A stretch of DNA of 64,000 nt from an uncultured Neomegalonema sp. (GTDB taxonomy: Bacteria > Pseudomonadota > Alphaproteobacteria > Rhodobacterales > Rhodobacteraceae). The notes under the pieces were generated by a model that was not told where the DNA came from, made no database searches, and was given only the letters and a program-made list of their open reading frames with translations. Below, piece by piece: positions 46,971-56,242 of this stretch (positions are counted from its first letter, which is position 1; each line of letters opens with the position of its first letter). A program made the position numbers and the translations under genes. The stretch is taken from contig CALDSD010000052.1 of the NCBI GenBank assembly GCA_937911325.1, forward strand, positions 1 through 64,000, given 5' to 3'.

Positions 46971-47369
46971 CTAACCGTTAATCTCTTCGTCGCGATCGAG
47001 CAGCTTTTGCAGCATCGGCCAGAAGAAGTGCTCGCCAGGATATCCGAGGATGCGGCCGACCTCCTCGCCATCCGACATCAGCACGAACGTCGGCGTGTAA
47101 TGGAGGCGTTTGACCTGCGTGAGATCGGAAGGGCGTTCACCGTGCAAATCGACTCGACGCAGCGGCGCCGAAGCGCCTTCGTCGGTCTTGTGATAAACGA
47201 CCCCGATCTCCTCGTTCCAGAGATCGCACCATTCGCAATACGCAGCCTCGAACATCACCAGTTCGAGTTTCCGTTCCTGGGCGGACGCCACGCCCGCGCC
47301 ATGGCCCAGAAACCACGCAATCGAGACGGCGACGGCGAGAAACTTTCTGAGTTCGGGAGCCAAAAACAT
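46971..47369 (-). CDS. soxS: Periplasmic thioredoxin-like SoxS
   Basis: A 132-residue exported protein with a signal peptide ([24 protein letters not shown]), an active-site CxxC in AAYCEWCDLWNEE, and the SoxS-like segments VYHKTDEG, TPTFVLMSDG and GYPGEHFFWPML. In Paracoccus SoxS keeps SoxY reduced and reactivates it; here SoxV is the likely electron donor. It is divergent from soxX. The start could also be the TTG at 47384. Confidence 0.85.
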   Translation of the reverse strand: MFLAPELRKFLAVAVSIAWFLGHGAGVASAQERKLELVMFEAAYCEWCDLWNEEIGVVYHKTDEGASAPLRRVDLHGERPSDLTQVKRLHYTPTFVLMSDGEEVGRILGYPGEHFFWPMLQKLLDRDEEING

Positions 47370-47426
47370 ATTCAATGCTTGCAATCTGATGTTAGGTCCG
47401 ACAATTTTCTTAAAGAACTAACATCA
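47370..47426. promoter_or_regulatory. Candidate operators in the soxS-soxX gap
   Basis: Two signals lie here. ATTC-N8-CAAT is at 47370-47385. A separate perfect 9-base inverted repeat is TGATGTTAG (47387-47395) with CTAACATCA (47418-47426), spaced by 22 bases, so the motif CTAACATCA points toward each divergent gene. One of them may bind SoxR. This region must hold the soxXA promoter. Confidence 0.45.
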
Positions 47427-47474
47427 AAAAAGCGACGTCAATCAATGACGCAGAGGAACAAGGGAGGAAACCAA

Positions 47475-47951
47475 ATGTCATCACCGCTTTGGACATATCG
47501 GATGGCGCTGGGCGCCGCGGTCGCCGCTTTGACGGTCGCGACCGCGCTCGCTGGCACCGTCGGCCCCGGCGATGTCGAGATTGTCGACGACTCGGCGATC
47601 CCCGCGTCGCTGACGGGCGTCGCTGGCGACCCGGTCGCCGGCAAGGACGTCTTCACCGGGCGCAAGCTCGGCAACTGCCTGGCCTGTCACCAAGTGTCGT
47701 CGTTGATGGACGAACAGCAGTTCCACGGCGAAGTCGCCCCGCCGCTGGACGGCGTCGCTGACCGCTATTCCGAGGGCGAGCTGCGTCTGCAGGTCGTGAA
47801 CTCGAAGGTGATCAACGAAGACACCCTGATGCCCGCGTTCTACCGCGTCGAGGGGCTCAACCGCGTGAACGAGAAATTCGAAGGCAAAACCATCCTGACC
47901 GCTCAGCAGGTCGAGGACGTCGTCGCATATCTTCAGACGCTCAAAGAATAA
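47475..47951 (+). CDS. soxX: SoxX, monoheme cytochrome c subunit
   Basis: A 158-residue protein with a signal peptide (MALGAAVAALTVATALA), one heme motif CLACH near residue 72 and the axial methionine region DTLMPAFY. SoxX with SoxA forms the SoxXA complex that attaches sulfur compounds to SoxY. The start at 47475 follows GGGAGGA. soxA starts 38 bases downstream. Confidence 0.92.
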   Translation: MSSPLWTYRMALGAAVAALTVATALAGTVGPGDVEIVDDSAIPASLTGVAGDPVAGKDVFTGRKLGNCLACHQVSSLMDEQQFHGEVAPPLDGVADRYSEGELRLQVVNSKVINEDTLMPAFYRVEGLNRVNEKFEGKTILTAQQVEDVVAYLQTLKE

Positions 47952-47989
47952 TGAAAACCGTGCCGCACACGGATTTGGGAGGAAAAAGG

Positions 47990-48820
47990 ATGATGAAAAA
48001 GACTGTGGGCCTCGGCGTCGCAGCAAGCGTCGTTCTCGCCGGCGGACTGGCCGTGGCGGAGTTGCGCGAGGGCTATGTTTACTTCGAGCCGTCCAGCGAG
48101 GAGCACCCGCTCGACGAGATCATCTCTGGCCGCGAGTTCCGGGATGACGCGACGCGCGCGCTTCAGGAAGACGATTTCGAGAACCCTGGCTTTCTTTCGC
48201 TTGAGGAGGGCGAAGAGCTTTGGTCGACCGTGGATGGATCGGAAAACAAGTCGTGCGAGAGCTGCCACGGCGACGTCGCGGAGGGAATGGCCGGCGTGGG
48301 CTCAACCTATCCAAAGCTGATGGCCCAGGGCGGGAAAACGACGCTTACGAACATCGAGAACCAGATCAACACCTGCCGTACCGAGCGGATGGGCGCCGAG
48401 GCCTATAAATACGATAAGCCTCAACTGACCGGGCTCACTGTTCTCATCAAGAATGTCGATCGCGGCGAGCCGGTGAACGTTTCGACCGAAGGCGACTACG
48501 AGTCCTGGTTCAAGAAAGGCGAGGAACTCTACTACACGCGGGTCGGACAGTTGGACATGTCCTGCGCCCATTGCCACGAGGAACACTATGGCGAGTACAT
48601 TCGCGCGGACCACTTGAGCCAAGGTCAGACCAACGGCTTCCCGACCTATCGCTTCAAATGGCAGGGCATGGGGTCGCTGCACCGCCGCTTCTCCGGGTGC
48701 ATGAAGAACATTCGCGGAGTGCCGTACGCCAAGGGCAGCGACGAGTTTCTGGCCCTTGAGCTTTACACCGCTTGGCGGGGTCAAGGACTGCCGGTCGAAA
48801 CGCCGTCGGTCCGTAACTGA
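47990..48820 (+). CDS. soxA: SoxA, diheme cytochrome c subunit
   Basis: A 276-residue protein with a signal peptide (VGLGVAASVVLAGGLAVA) and two heme motifs, CESCH and CAHCH, so it is the diheme form. The active-site cysteine, which is also a heme ligand, is in RFSGCMKNIRG near the C terminus. It starts at 47990 after GGGAGGAAAAAGG. A terminator at 48847-48879 follows it, so soxXA is a separate unit from soxT onward. Confidence 0.93.
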   Translation: MMKKTVGLGVAASVVLAGGLAVAELREGYVYFEPSSEEHPLDEIISGREFRDDATRALQEDDFENPGFLSLEEGEELWSTVDGSENKSCESCHGDVAEGMAGVGSTYPKLMAQGGKTTLTNIENQINTCRTERMGAEAYKYDKPQLTGLTVLIKNVDRGEPVNVSTEGDYESWFKKGEELYYTRVGQLDMSCAHCHEEHYGEYIRADHLSQGQTNGFPTYRFKWQGMGSLHRRFSGCMKNIRGVPYAKGSDEFLALELYTAWRGQGLPVETPSVRN

Positions 48821-48846
48821 TCAAACGCGATATCATTCGACAGCGA

Positions 48847-48879
48847 GCGTCGGGCCTTTCGGCCCGGCGCTTTTCGTTT
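48847..48879 (+). terminator. Terminator after soxA
   Basis: A 10-base stem (GCGTCGGGCC at 48847-48856 with GGCCCGGCGC at 48861-48870, one G-T pair) and a TTTC loop, followed by TTTTCGTTT. It ends the soxXA unit. Confidence 0.82.
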
Positions 48880-48970
48880 GACGCTTAACTTGTAAGAATG
48901 ACTTGCTAATAAGCGGATTCGACCGCAGAGTTTCGAAAAGAAACCAAGAAAAGACATGGGAGGAGCCTCT

Positions 48971-50071
48971 GTGGAGGCGTTCGAACCGGCAGCCGTATCA
49001 GCTATCATTGGGTTCGTTGGCGGCCTCGTCTTGGGCCTTGCCGCCCGCATTGGCAGATTTTGCACGCTCTCAGCCATTGAAGACGCCGTCTTCGTCGCGG
49101 ACTATCGCCGCTTGCGAATGTGGGGCCTCGCGATCGCGGTCGCGATTACCGGCGTAGCGGGCCTTCAAGCCGCTGGTCTCTTCGCGCCTGAACACAGCTT
49201 CTACCTGAACGCGCCGCCAAGCCTTTTGGCGACCATTTTTGGCGGACTGATCTTTGGGTTCGGCATGGCGCTGGTTGGAACATGCGGTTTCGGCGCCTTG
49301 GCGCGGATGGGCGGGGGCGACCTTCGCGGGTTCATCATCGTGCTGACACTAGCCGTCAGCGCTGCAATGGCGATGCACGGCGCCACAGCGATCGCGCGGG
49401 CGATGATTTTTCAACCATCCTCGGCCGGCGTCGCGATCGAGAACGCCAGTCTGTCGTATGGGCTCGCCGCAATCGTTGGCGTTCAGCCGTGGGCGGTCGC
49501 CGGCGCCGTCGGGATTGCGCTTGCCGCATATCTTTTGCGCGATCGCGCGTTTCGCGCGACGCCCCGCTACTGGTTCTGGGGGGCTGCGAGCGGCCTCGCA
49601 GTCGTGTTCGCCTGGGCGTCTACCGAGCACCTCGCCGCCGAGACCCTAGGCGCGACCTCGGTCGAGAGCTTTACCTTTGTCGGACCGGTTGCGGATACGC
49701 TCCTCTACGTGATGACGATGAGCGGATCGCAGATCAATTTCGGCGTCGGCGCCGTCGCCGGAGTGTTGGTTGGCTCCGCCATCGGCGCCCTGAGCAAGGG
49801 CGAGTTCCGTTGGGAAGCATGTGACGATCCGCGTGAACTTCGCCGCCAGCTGCTTGGCGCTTTCCTGATGGGCACGGGCGGGGTGTTGTCGCTGGGCTGC
49901 ACGATCGGTCAGGGGCTATCGGCCGCCTCGTTGCTCGCAGTGTCGGCGCCGATCGCGCTTTTGTCGATGTTCGCTGGCGCGTGGATCGGGCTTCAGTACC
50001 TTGTCCAGGGGTCGCTGACCGGACCTCTTCGAGCGATTTTACGCGACGCCCTTTCGGCGACGCCGAAATAA
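48971..50071 (+). CDS. soxT: YeeE/YedE-family sulfur transporter (SoxT-like)
   Basis: A 366-residue membrane protein with about nine segments. Conserved cysteine motifs of the family are GRFCTLSAIEDAVF near the N terminus, GTCGFGALARMGGGD and LSLGCTIGQGLSA, which line the thiosulfate path in the related TsuA. It probably imports a sulfur compound, or exports one for the Sox reactions. The GTG at 48971 is the better start, because GGGAGGAG sits 5 bases before it inside the apparent upstream ATG frame (48956). Confidence 0.84.
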   Translation: MEAFEPAAVSAIIGFVGGLVLGLAARIGRFCTLSAIEDAVFVADYRRLRMWGLAIAVAITGVAGLQAAGLFAPEHSFYLNAPPSLLATIFGGLIFGFGMALVGTCGFGALARMGGGDLRGFIIVLTLAVSAAMAMHGATAIARAMIFQPSSAGVAIENASLSYGLAAIVGVQPWAVAGAVGIALAAYLLRDRAFRATPRYWFWGAASGLAVVFAWASTEHLAAETLGATSVESFTFVGPVADTLLYVMTMSGSQINFGVGAVAGVLVGSAIGALSKGEFRWEACDDPRELRRQLLGAFLMGTGGVLSLGCTIGQGLSAASLLAVSAPIALLSMFAGAWIGLQYLVQGSLTGPLRAILRDALSATPK

Positions 50072-50133
50072 TCGTTCGAAGCTGCGTTTTTCCGCCTCTG
50101 TTTGACGTTGATCAAGATTGCATCCGGGAACAC

Positions 50134-50149
50134 ATTCATATATGACAAT
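50134..50149. promoter_or_regulatory. Candidate SoxR operator upstream of soxYZ
   Basis: ATTC-N8-CAAT at 50134-50149 lies in an AT-rich stretch 115 bases before soxY. The same pattern occurs before soxS/soxX (47370-47385) and a variant before soxR/ccdA, which supports a shared regulator. The assignment is by pattern only. Confidence 0.4.
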
Positions 50150-50264
50150 ATAACTTCGAGATCGCTTAAGCTGATCGCGTCGATAAAAAGCGTCAGGCGA
50201 ACGTGACGCATGGCTTAGGCTCGCCCCATGAGAATGCTGACGGGGCACAGCAAGGGAGGACAAC

Positions 50265-50723
50265 GTGAAACAAGTTCAGTTCTCTCGTCGCGAGGCGATG
50301 GTCCTCGGCGCCGGTGCGGCGACCGTGACACTCCTCGGCGGCGTGACAGGCGCTCTGGCGGCGACCGCGACCGACGACGCGATCAACGCGTTCACCGGCG
50401 GCGCGACCCCAAGCGAAGGCAAGATCACCCTCGGTGCGCCGGAGATCGCTGAGAACGGCAACACCGTTCCGATCGACGTCAGCGTCGAAAGCGCGATGAC
50501 CGACGACGATCACGTCGAGTCGGTTCTGGTTCTCGCAGACGGCAATCCCAACCCAGGCGTGGCGACGTTCCACTTCACCCCGATGTCGGGCGACGCGACG
50601 GCGGCGACCCGTATCCGCTTGGCCTCGACCCAGAACGTGGTCGCAGTGGCGAAGATGAAGGACGGCTCGGTCTACATGGCCAAGCGCGAAGTCAAAGTCA
50701 CCATCGGCGGCTGCGGCGGCTAA
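50265..50723 (+). CDS. soxY: SoxY, sulfur-carrier subunit
   Basis: A 152-residue protein with a twin-arginine signal (SRREAMVLGAGAATV) and the carrier motif GGCGG at the extreme C terminus, whose cysteine holds the sulfur intermediate. It forms a dimer with SoxZ, encoded next. It begins the soxYZBCDEF unit; soxZ starts 23 bases later. Confidence 0.95.
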   Translation: MKQVQFSRREAMVLGAGAATVTLLGGVTGALAATATDDAINAFTGGATPSEGKITLGAPEIAENGNTVPIDVSVESAMTDDDHVESVLVLADGNPNPGVATFHFTPMSGDATAATRIRLASTQNVVAVAKMKDGSVYMAKREVKVTIGGCGG

Positions 50724-50746
50724 CAGGTTAGGGAGGAAAAGGGACC

Positions 50747-51046
50747 ATGGCGAAAGTCAAACCACGCGTGAAGGTGCCGAAGAAAGCCGCTGCCGGCGAC
50801 ATCGTCACCATCAAGACGCTGATCAGCCACCCGATGGAGTCGGGCCAGCGCAAGGACAAGAAAACTGGCGAACTGATCCCACGGAAGATCATCAACAGCT
50901 TCACCGCCGAGTTTAACGGCGCGAAGTTCTTCTCGGCGGATATCGATCCCGCCGTCTCGGCCAATCCTTACATGCAGTTCTCGCTGAAGGTGCCGGAGTC
51001 GGGCGAGGTGAAGTTCACCTGGGTCGACGACGAAGGTTCGGTCTAA
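50747..51046 (+). CDS. soxZ: SoxZ, carrier partner
   Basis: A 99-residue immunoglobulin-like protein (KPRVKVPKKAAAGDIVTIKTLISHPMESG, a SoxZ-type start). It has no signal peptide and is exported with SoxY through the Tat route. It completes the SoxYZ carrier. Confidence 0.95.
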   Translation: MAKVKPRVKVPKKAAAGDIVTIKTLISHPMESGQRKDKKTGELIPRKIINSFTAEFNGAKFFSADIDPAVSANPYMQFSLKVPESGEVKFTWVDDEGSV

Positions 51047-51099
51047 GAAGCGTCGAAGAAGATCGCTGTAGGCTAAAGGCGGCTCTTCACACTCTCGCC

Positions 51100-51124
51100 T
51101 GGAGGAAGGGGTTCCCGTCCTCCA
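51100..51124 (+). other. Hairpin in the soxZ-soxB gap
   Basis: TGGAGGA (51100-51106) pairs with TCCTCCA (51118-51124). There is no T-tract after it, so it is not a typical terminator. It may protect the RNA or attenuate. The gap of 199 bases before soxB has nothing else that I can support. Confidence 0.4.
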
Positions 51125-51245
51125 AGCAAGATGATCCGCGGTCTCCGCCTGAACCGACTGCGCGCGCCAAGCGCCATGTCGCTCTCTAGCCGTGTCCGCG
51201 CGCCCGCACTGGGCGGAAGTGAACTCGAGATCGGAGGCGTCTGAC

Positions 51246-52934
51246 ATGTTTTCTCGGCGCGAATTTCTACAGGCGAGCGTCGCCGCGTCGGCGATCGTCG
51301 GCGCGTCTGGGGTCGGCGACTGGGGCCGGATCGCTGCGCAACAAAGCCTCACGCAAGATCAGCTGCTTGATTTTGAAACGACAGGCAACGTGACGCTCGT
51401 TCACCTCACCGACTGCCACGCTCAACTGGTTCCAGTGTTTTTCCGCGAGCCGTCGATCAATCTCGGCGTGGGCGAGGTGAACGGAAAGCCGCCGCATATC
51501 ACCGGCAAAGACTTTCTCGACCTTTACGGACTGACGCCAGGCTCGCCCGAGGCCTATGCGCTCACCTCTGAAGACTTTGTCGCGATGGCCAATGGCTATG
51601 GCCGGATGGGCGGTCTCGATCGGGTTTCGACCGTGCTCAAAGCCATTCGCGCGGACCGACCAGATGCGCTGTTCCTCGACGGGGGCGACACCTGGCAGGG
51701 CTCGATGACGTCGCTCCGCACTCAGGGCCAGGACATGGTCAATGTCATGAACGCGCTGAAGCCCGACGCGATGACGTCGCACTGGGAGTTCACGTACGGC
51801 ATCGATCGCGTCACAGAAATCGTGGACGCACTGCCGTTCCCGTTCCTGGGCGCGAACATTTTCGACGCGGAATGGGATGAACCCGCCTACGAGTCGACCG
51901 CCTACTTCGACCGTGGCGGCGTGAAGATCGCCGTGATCGGGCAAGCATTCCCATACCTGCCGATCGCCAACCCCGGCTGGATGTTCCCGAACCTCTCCTT
52001 TGGCATCCGCGAAGAACGCGTGCAGGAGGTTGTAGATGAGGCGCGCGCCGAAGGCGCCGCGGCGGATGTTAAACAGTAGCATATCGGTTTCGACGTCGAC
52101 CCAAAGCTAGCCAACCGCGTGAACGGCAAAGAACTGATCCTGACCGGCCATACGCATGATGCGTTGCCCGAGCCGGTGCAGGTCGGAAACACCATGCTGA
52201 TCGCCTCGGGCAGCCATGGAAAGTTCGTCTCGCGGCTCGATCTCGACGTTCAGGCGGATGGCGTCAAAGGCTTCAACTACAAGCTCATCCCGGTGTTCTC
52301 GGACGTCATCGCGCCCGACCCGGACGTCGCCGCACTGATCGATGCCGAGCGTGCGCCGTTTAAGTCTGAACTCGCCGAAACGCTGGCGACGACCGAGTCG
52401 CTTCTCTATCGCCGCGGAAACTTCAACGGCACCTGGGACGATCTGATCTGCCAGGCGCTGCTTGAAGAACGGGAGGCTGATATCGCGTTGTCGCCAGGCT
52501 TCCGTTGGGGCACATCGCTGCCGCCGGGATCGGACATCACCCGCGAAGATCTCTACACCGCGACGGGAATGACCTATCCGAACGCGTACCGTCTCGAGTT
52601 CACCGGCGAACAACTGCAGGCGATCCTCGAAGACGTCGCCGACAATCTGTTCAACCCCGATCCCTATTACCAGCAGGGGGGCGACATGGTTCGCGTCGGC
52701 GGGATGGGTTACGCGATCGACGTCAACAAGCCGATCGGCTCACGCATCACCGACATGACCTTGCTCAAGACGGGCGAGGCGATCGATCCGGGCAAGAGCT
52801 ACGTCGTTTCCGGCTGGGCTTCGGTGAACCCAGAGACCGAAGGCCCTGCGATCTACGACGTTGTCGAAAGCTATCTCAAACGCGTTGGGACGGTCTCGCT
52901 CGAAGAGAACCGATCCGTCATCGTGAATTCATAA
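51246..52934 (+). pseudogene. soxB: SoxB interrupted by an in-frame TAG
   Basis: Both halves are SoxB and lie in one frame. The N-terminal half has a twin-arginine signal (FSRREFLQAS), the metal motifs LTDCHAQL, DGGDTWQGS and TSHWEFTYG. A TAG is at 52077-52079. The frame then goes on with HIGFDVDPKLANRV, GHTHDAL and the C-terminal domain to 52934. Around the stop the local sequence DVKQ-stop-HIG replaces the usual buried strand plus SHNG. The full length of about 562 codons matches SoxB. SoxB is the manganese thiosulfohydrolase that releases sulfate. It may be a nonsense pseudogene, an assembly error or a read-through product. Confidence 0.87.
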
Positions 52935-52956
52935 GCCGCCAGAACGGGAGGCCAAG

Positions 52957-54237
52957 ATGTCCGACAATTCCGATCCAAAGCCGGCCGGCGTGAACTCGCG
53001 CCGCGCATTTCTCAAGGGCGGTCTTGCCGTCGGCGGCGCTCTCGCAGGCGCCGCGGCGGCGCGAGCCGGCACGCCTGACCCGGCGATCACCGAGCTGCAG
53101 GAATGGAACCAGTATCTTGGCGACGGCGTCGACGCCCGTCCCTACGGCACGCCTTCGGAATACGAAAAACATGTCGTCCGGCGGAATGTCGAATGGCTCA
53201 CCGCCGACCCGGTTTCTTCGGTGAACTTCACCCCCCTGCACGAACTCGACGGCATCATCACGCCGAACGGCCTGTGCTTCGAGCGCCACCACGCGGGGAT
53301 CGCCGAAGTCGACCCAGCCAAGCAGCGCTTGATGATCAACGGCCTCGTCGACAAGCCGTTGATCTTCACGATGCAGGACCTGATGCGCTTTCCGCGTCAG
53401 AACCACGTCTACTTCCTGGAATGCGCCGCCAATAGCGGCATGGAGTGGCGCGGAGCGCAGCTCAACGGCTGCCAGTACACGCACGGCATGATCCACAACG
53501 TCATGTACACGGGCGTGCCGCTCCGCCTTCTGCTCGAGGAAGCCGGCGTAAAGACCAACGGCAAATGGGTCCTGCCGGAAGGCGCCGACGCCTCGGCGAT
53601 GACCCGGTCGATCCCGATCGAGAAAGCGCTCGACGACTGCCTGGTCGCTTTCAAGATGAACGGCGAAGCGCTGCGCCCCGAGCAAGGCTATCCGGTCCGC
53701 CTCGTCGTCCCGGGCTGGGAAGGCAACATGTGGGTGAAATGGCTCCGCCGCATCGAGGTTGGCGACGAGCCCTGGCACCATCGGGAAGAGACGTCGAAGT
53801 ACACCGACCTGCTCGAAGGCGGGACGGCGCGTCGCTTCACCTGGGAGATGGACGCGAAGTCCATCATCACCAACCCAAGCCCGCAAGCGCCGATCACCCA
53901 CGGCAAGGGCCGCACGGTCCTGACCGGCTACGCCTGGTCGGGTCGGGGCACGATCCCACGCGTCGACGTCACTCTGGATGGCGGCAAGAACTGGGTGCAG
54001 GCGCGGATGGACGGCCCGTCCTTCGACAAGTCGCTGCACCGTTTCTACTTCGATTTCGATTGGGACGGTCGGGAGCTTCTGGTGCAGTCCCGCGCCCACG
54101 ACTCGACAGGCTACGTCCAGCCGACAAAGGACGAGCTGCGCGCGATCCGGGGCGAAAACTCGATCTACCACAACAACGGCATTCAAACCTGGCTCGTGCG
54201 CGAAAACGGCCAGGCCGAGAATGTCGAAGTCTCCTAG
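52957..54237 (+). CDS. soxC: SoxC, sulfane dehydrogenase molybdenum subunit
   Basis: A 426-residue molybdopterin protein of the sulfite oxidase fold with a twin-arginine signal (SRRAFLKGGLAVGG). The cofactor cysteine is Cys156 in LECAANSGMEW. The C-terminal dimerisation domain follows. It forms the Sox(CD)2 complex with SoxD, encoded 23 bases downstream, and oxidises the outer sulfane sulfur on SoxY. Confidence 0.95.
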   Translation: MSDNSDPKPAGVNSRRAFLKGGLAVGGALAGAAAARAGTPDPAITELQEWNQYLGDGVDARPYGTPSEYEKHVVRRNVEWLTADPVSSVNFTPLHELDGIITPNGLCFERHHAGIAEVDPAKQRLMINGLVDKPLIFTMQDLMRFPRQNHVYFLECAANSGMEWRGAQLNGCQYTHGMIHNVMYTGVPLRLLLEEAGVKTNGKWVLPEGADASAMTRSIPIEKALDDCLVAFKMNGEALRPEQGYPVRLVVPGWEGNMWVKWLRRIEVGDEPWHHREETSKYTDLLEGGTARRFTWEMDAKSIITNPSPQAPITHGKGRTVLTGYAWSGRGTIPRVDVTLDGGKNWVQARMDGPSFDKSLHRFYFDFDWDGRELLVQSRAHDSTGYVQPTKDELRAIRGENSIYHNNGIQTWLVRENGQAENVEVS

Positions 54238-54259
54238 AAGCCGGGCGGAGGACAGCACG

Positions 54260-55423
54260 ATGAAATTGCACAGCGACGCCTGGCGGAACATCAGCTTCAT
54301 GATGATCGGCGCGACAGCCGTTTTTGGCGGCTTTGCGGCTTTGACCCCCTCGGATCGTGATGATGGGGACCACGGAATCGCCGGTCACCTCGCGAGCGCA
54401 TTCGTCTCCCAAGCGCATGCGGGGGAGACCGGCGAGCTGGGGCTGGGCCGCGAAGCCTTGCCGGAAGAAATCGCCGCTTGGGATATCGACATCCGGCCCG
54501 ACGGCGCAGGGCTTCCCGAGGGCGCCGGCACCGTCGCCGACGGCGAAGCGGTTTTTGCGGAGAAATGCGCGTCGTGCCATGGCGACTTCGGTGAGGCCGT
54601 TGGCCGCTGGCCCGTTCTCGCCGGGGGCTTCGAGACGCTCAACAGCGAAGACCCCGTGAAGACCGTCGGTTCTTACTGGCCCTACCTCTCGACGGTTTGG
54701 GACTATGTCCACCGTGCAATGCCGTTCGGCGACGCGCAGTCGCTGACGGATGACGAGGTCTACGCGATCACCGCGTATCTGCTCTACGTCAACGACCTCG
54801 TGGATGATGAAGAGTTTGAACTAAGCAACGCGAACTTCCTGGAGACGCCGCTTCCGAATGAGGCGAACTTCTTCCTCGACGACCGCCTCGAGACGGAGAA
54901 AGCCTTCTGGAATCGGGCCGACATCTGCATGCAGAACTGCAAGGAATCGGTTGAGATCACCAGCAAGGCGCGCGTGCTTCAGGTGACGCCGGGCGACGGC
55001 GCTGGCGGCGGCGGTGGCGAAGAAGCCGCAACCGGCGCAGAAGCCGAGGTTCAGGAAGCATCAGCTCAGGTCGAAACCGCCGTTGTCGAACTCGACCCCG
55101 AGCAGGTGAAGGCCGGCAAGAAGGTCTTCCGCAAGTGCAAGGCCTGCCACCAGGTTGGCGACGGCGCCAAGCACCGGACGGGCCCGATGCTGAACGGCGT
55201 CTTCGGGCGCTCGGCCGGAACCGCGGACGGCTTCAAGAAATACTCGGACGCCATGACCACGGCCGGCGCAGATGGTCTTGTCTGGGATGACGCGACGATG
55301 TCCGAGTTTCTCGCCAAGCCGAAAAAGTATGTCGACGGCACCTCGATGGCTTTTGCAGGCCTTAAGAAAGAAGCCGACATCGCAGCTGTGATCGCCTATC
55401 TTCGCTCAGAGAGCGGCGAGTAA
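54260..55423 (+). CDS. soxD: SoxD, diheme cytochrome c subunit
   Basis: A 387-residue exported protein with a signal peptide and two heme motifs: CASCH in the N-terminal domain and CKACH in the C-terminal domain. A glycine-rich and alanine-rich linker joins the two. It passes electrons from SoxC to cytochrome c. The ATG at 54260 follows GGAGGA; the frame upstream from 53978 lies inside soxC and is not coding here. Confidence 0.94.
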   Translation: MKLHSDAWRNISFMMIGATAVFGGFAALTPSDRDDGDHGIAGHLASAFVSQAHAGETGELGLGREALPEEIAAWDIDIRPDGAGLPEGAGTVADGEAVFAEKCASCHGDFGEAVGRWPVLAGGFETLNSEDPVKTVGSYWPYLSTVWDYVHRAMPFGDAQSLTDDEVYAITAYLLYVNDLVDDEEFELSNANFLETPLPNEANFFLDDRLETEKAFWNRADICMQNCKESVEITSKARVLQVTPGDGAGGGGGEEAATGAEAEVQEASAQVETAVVELDPEQVKAGKKVFRKCKACHQVGDGAKHRTGPMLNGVFGRSAGTADGFKKYSDAMTTAGADGLVWDDATMSEFLAKPKKYVDGTSMAFAGLKKEADIAAVIAYLRSESGE

Positions 55424-55445
55424 CGAAACCTTCGAGGCCGCATAC

Positions 55446-56171
55446 ATGAAGATGCTTCGAAACCTCAAAAGCCGGCTCCGGATCGCAGCCGCGACTGCTG
55501 CGATCCTGCTGGGCCTTGCGCCTGCATCAGCTCAGATCGGCGACGCCGACCGCGGAGCCGAGGTCTACAACAAGCAGTGCAAGTCGTGCCACATGCTCGG
55601 CGAGGACGCTCGGAACCGTGTCGGTCCGCATCTCAACGGACTCTTCGGCCGCAAGGCCGCGTCGATTGAGGGCTATCGCTACTCGAAAGACATGCAGCGC
55701 GCAGGCGCTGACGGTCTGGTTTGGCAGGCCGAACAACTCGACGTCTACGTGACGAAACCTCAGGCGCTCGTCACCGGGACGCGGATGAGTTTTCGCGGCA
55801 TCAAGGACTCGGAAAAACGGGCCGATCTGATCGCCTTCCTGCGGGCGTATTCCGACAGCCCACAGGACATTCCGGAGGCCGCCCCCACCGCTGATCCCAC
55901 CGAACATGACGTCGATCCCGCCATCCTTGCGATCGTCGGCGATCCCGAATACGGCGAATACCTCTCCGGCGAGTGCACAACCTGCCACCAGGCCAGCGGC
56001 GCGGATCAGGGCATCCCATCGATCACGGGGTGGCCGCAGGAGGACTTTGTCGTCGTCATGCAAGCTTACAAGTCGAAAGCGCGTCCGCATCCGGTGATGC
56101 GGATGATCGCGGGACGCTTGTCCGATGAAGAGATCGCGGGGCTCGCCGCGTATTTCGAAGGTGTTGAGTAG
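55446..56171 (+). CDS. soxE: SoxE-type diheme cytochrome c
   Basis: A 241-residue exported protein with a signal peptide (IAAATAAILLGLAPASA) and heme motifs CKSCH and CTTCH, in two cytochrome domains. In Paracoccus SoxE pairs with SoxF as a flavocytochrome sulfide dehydrogenase. It lies 22 bases after soxD and 71 bases before soxF. Confidence 0.88.
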   Translation: MKMLRNLKSRLRIAAATAAILLGLAPASAQIGDADRGAEVYNKQCKSCHMLGEDARNRVGPHLNGLFGRKAASIEGYRYSKDMQRAGADGLVWQAEQLDVYVTKPQALVTGTRMSFRGIKDSEKRADLIAFLRAYSDSPQDIPEAAPTADPTEHDVDPAILAIVGDPEYGEYLSGECTTCHQASGADQGIPSITGWPQEDFVVVMQAYKSKARPHPVMRMIAGRLSDEEIAGLAAYFEGVE

Positions 56172-56242
56172 CGGCTCTGAAGCCGCCAACTTTTATAGAC
56201 GCAACAAAACGACAACAGCGTCAAAACCAGGGAGGACAGTGA

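Noticed and set aside
52077-52079. TAG in soxB as a selenocysteine or pyrrolysine codon
   Set aside because: Selenocysteine uses TGA, and there is no pyrrolysine machinery in the window or reason to expect it in an alphaproteobacterium.
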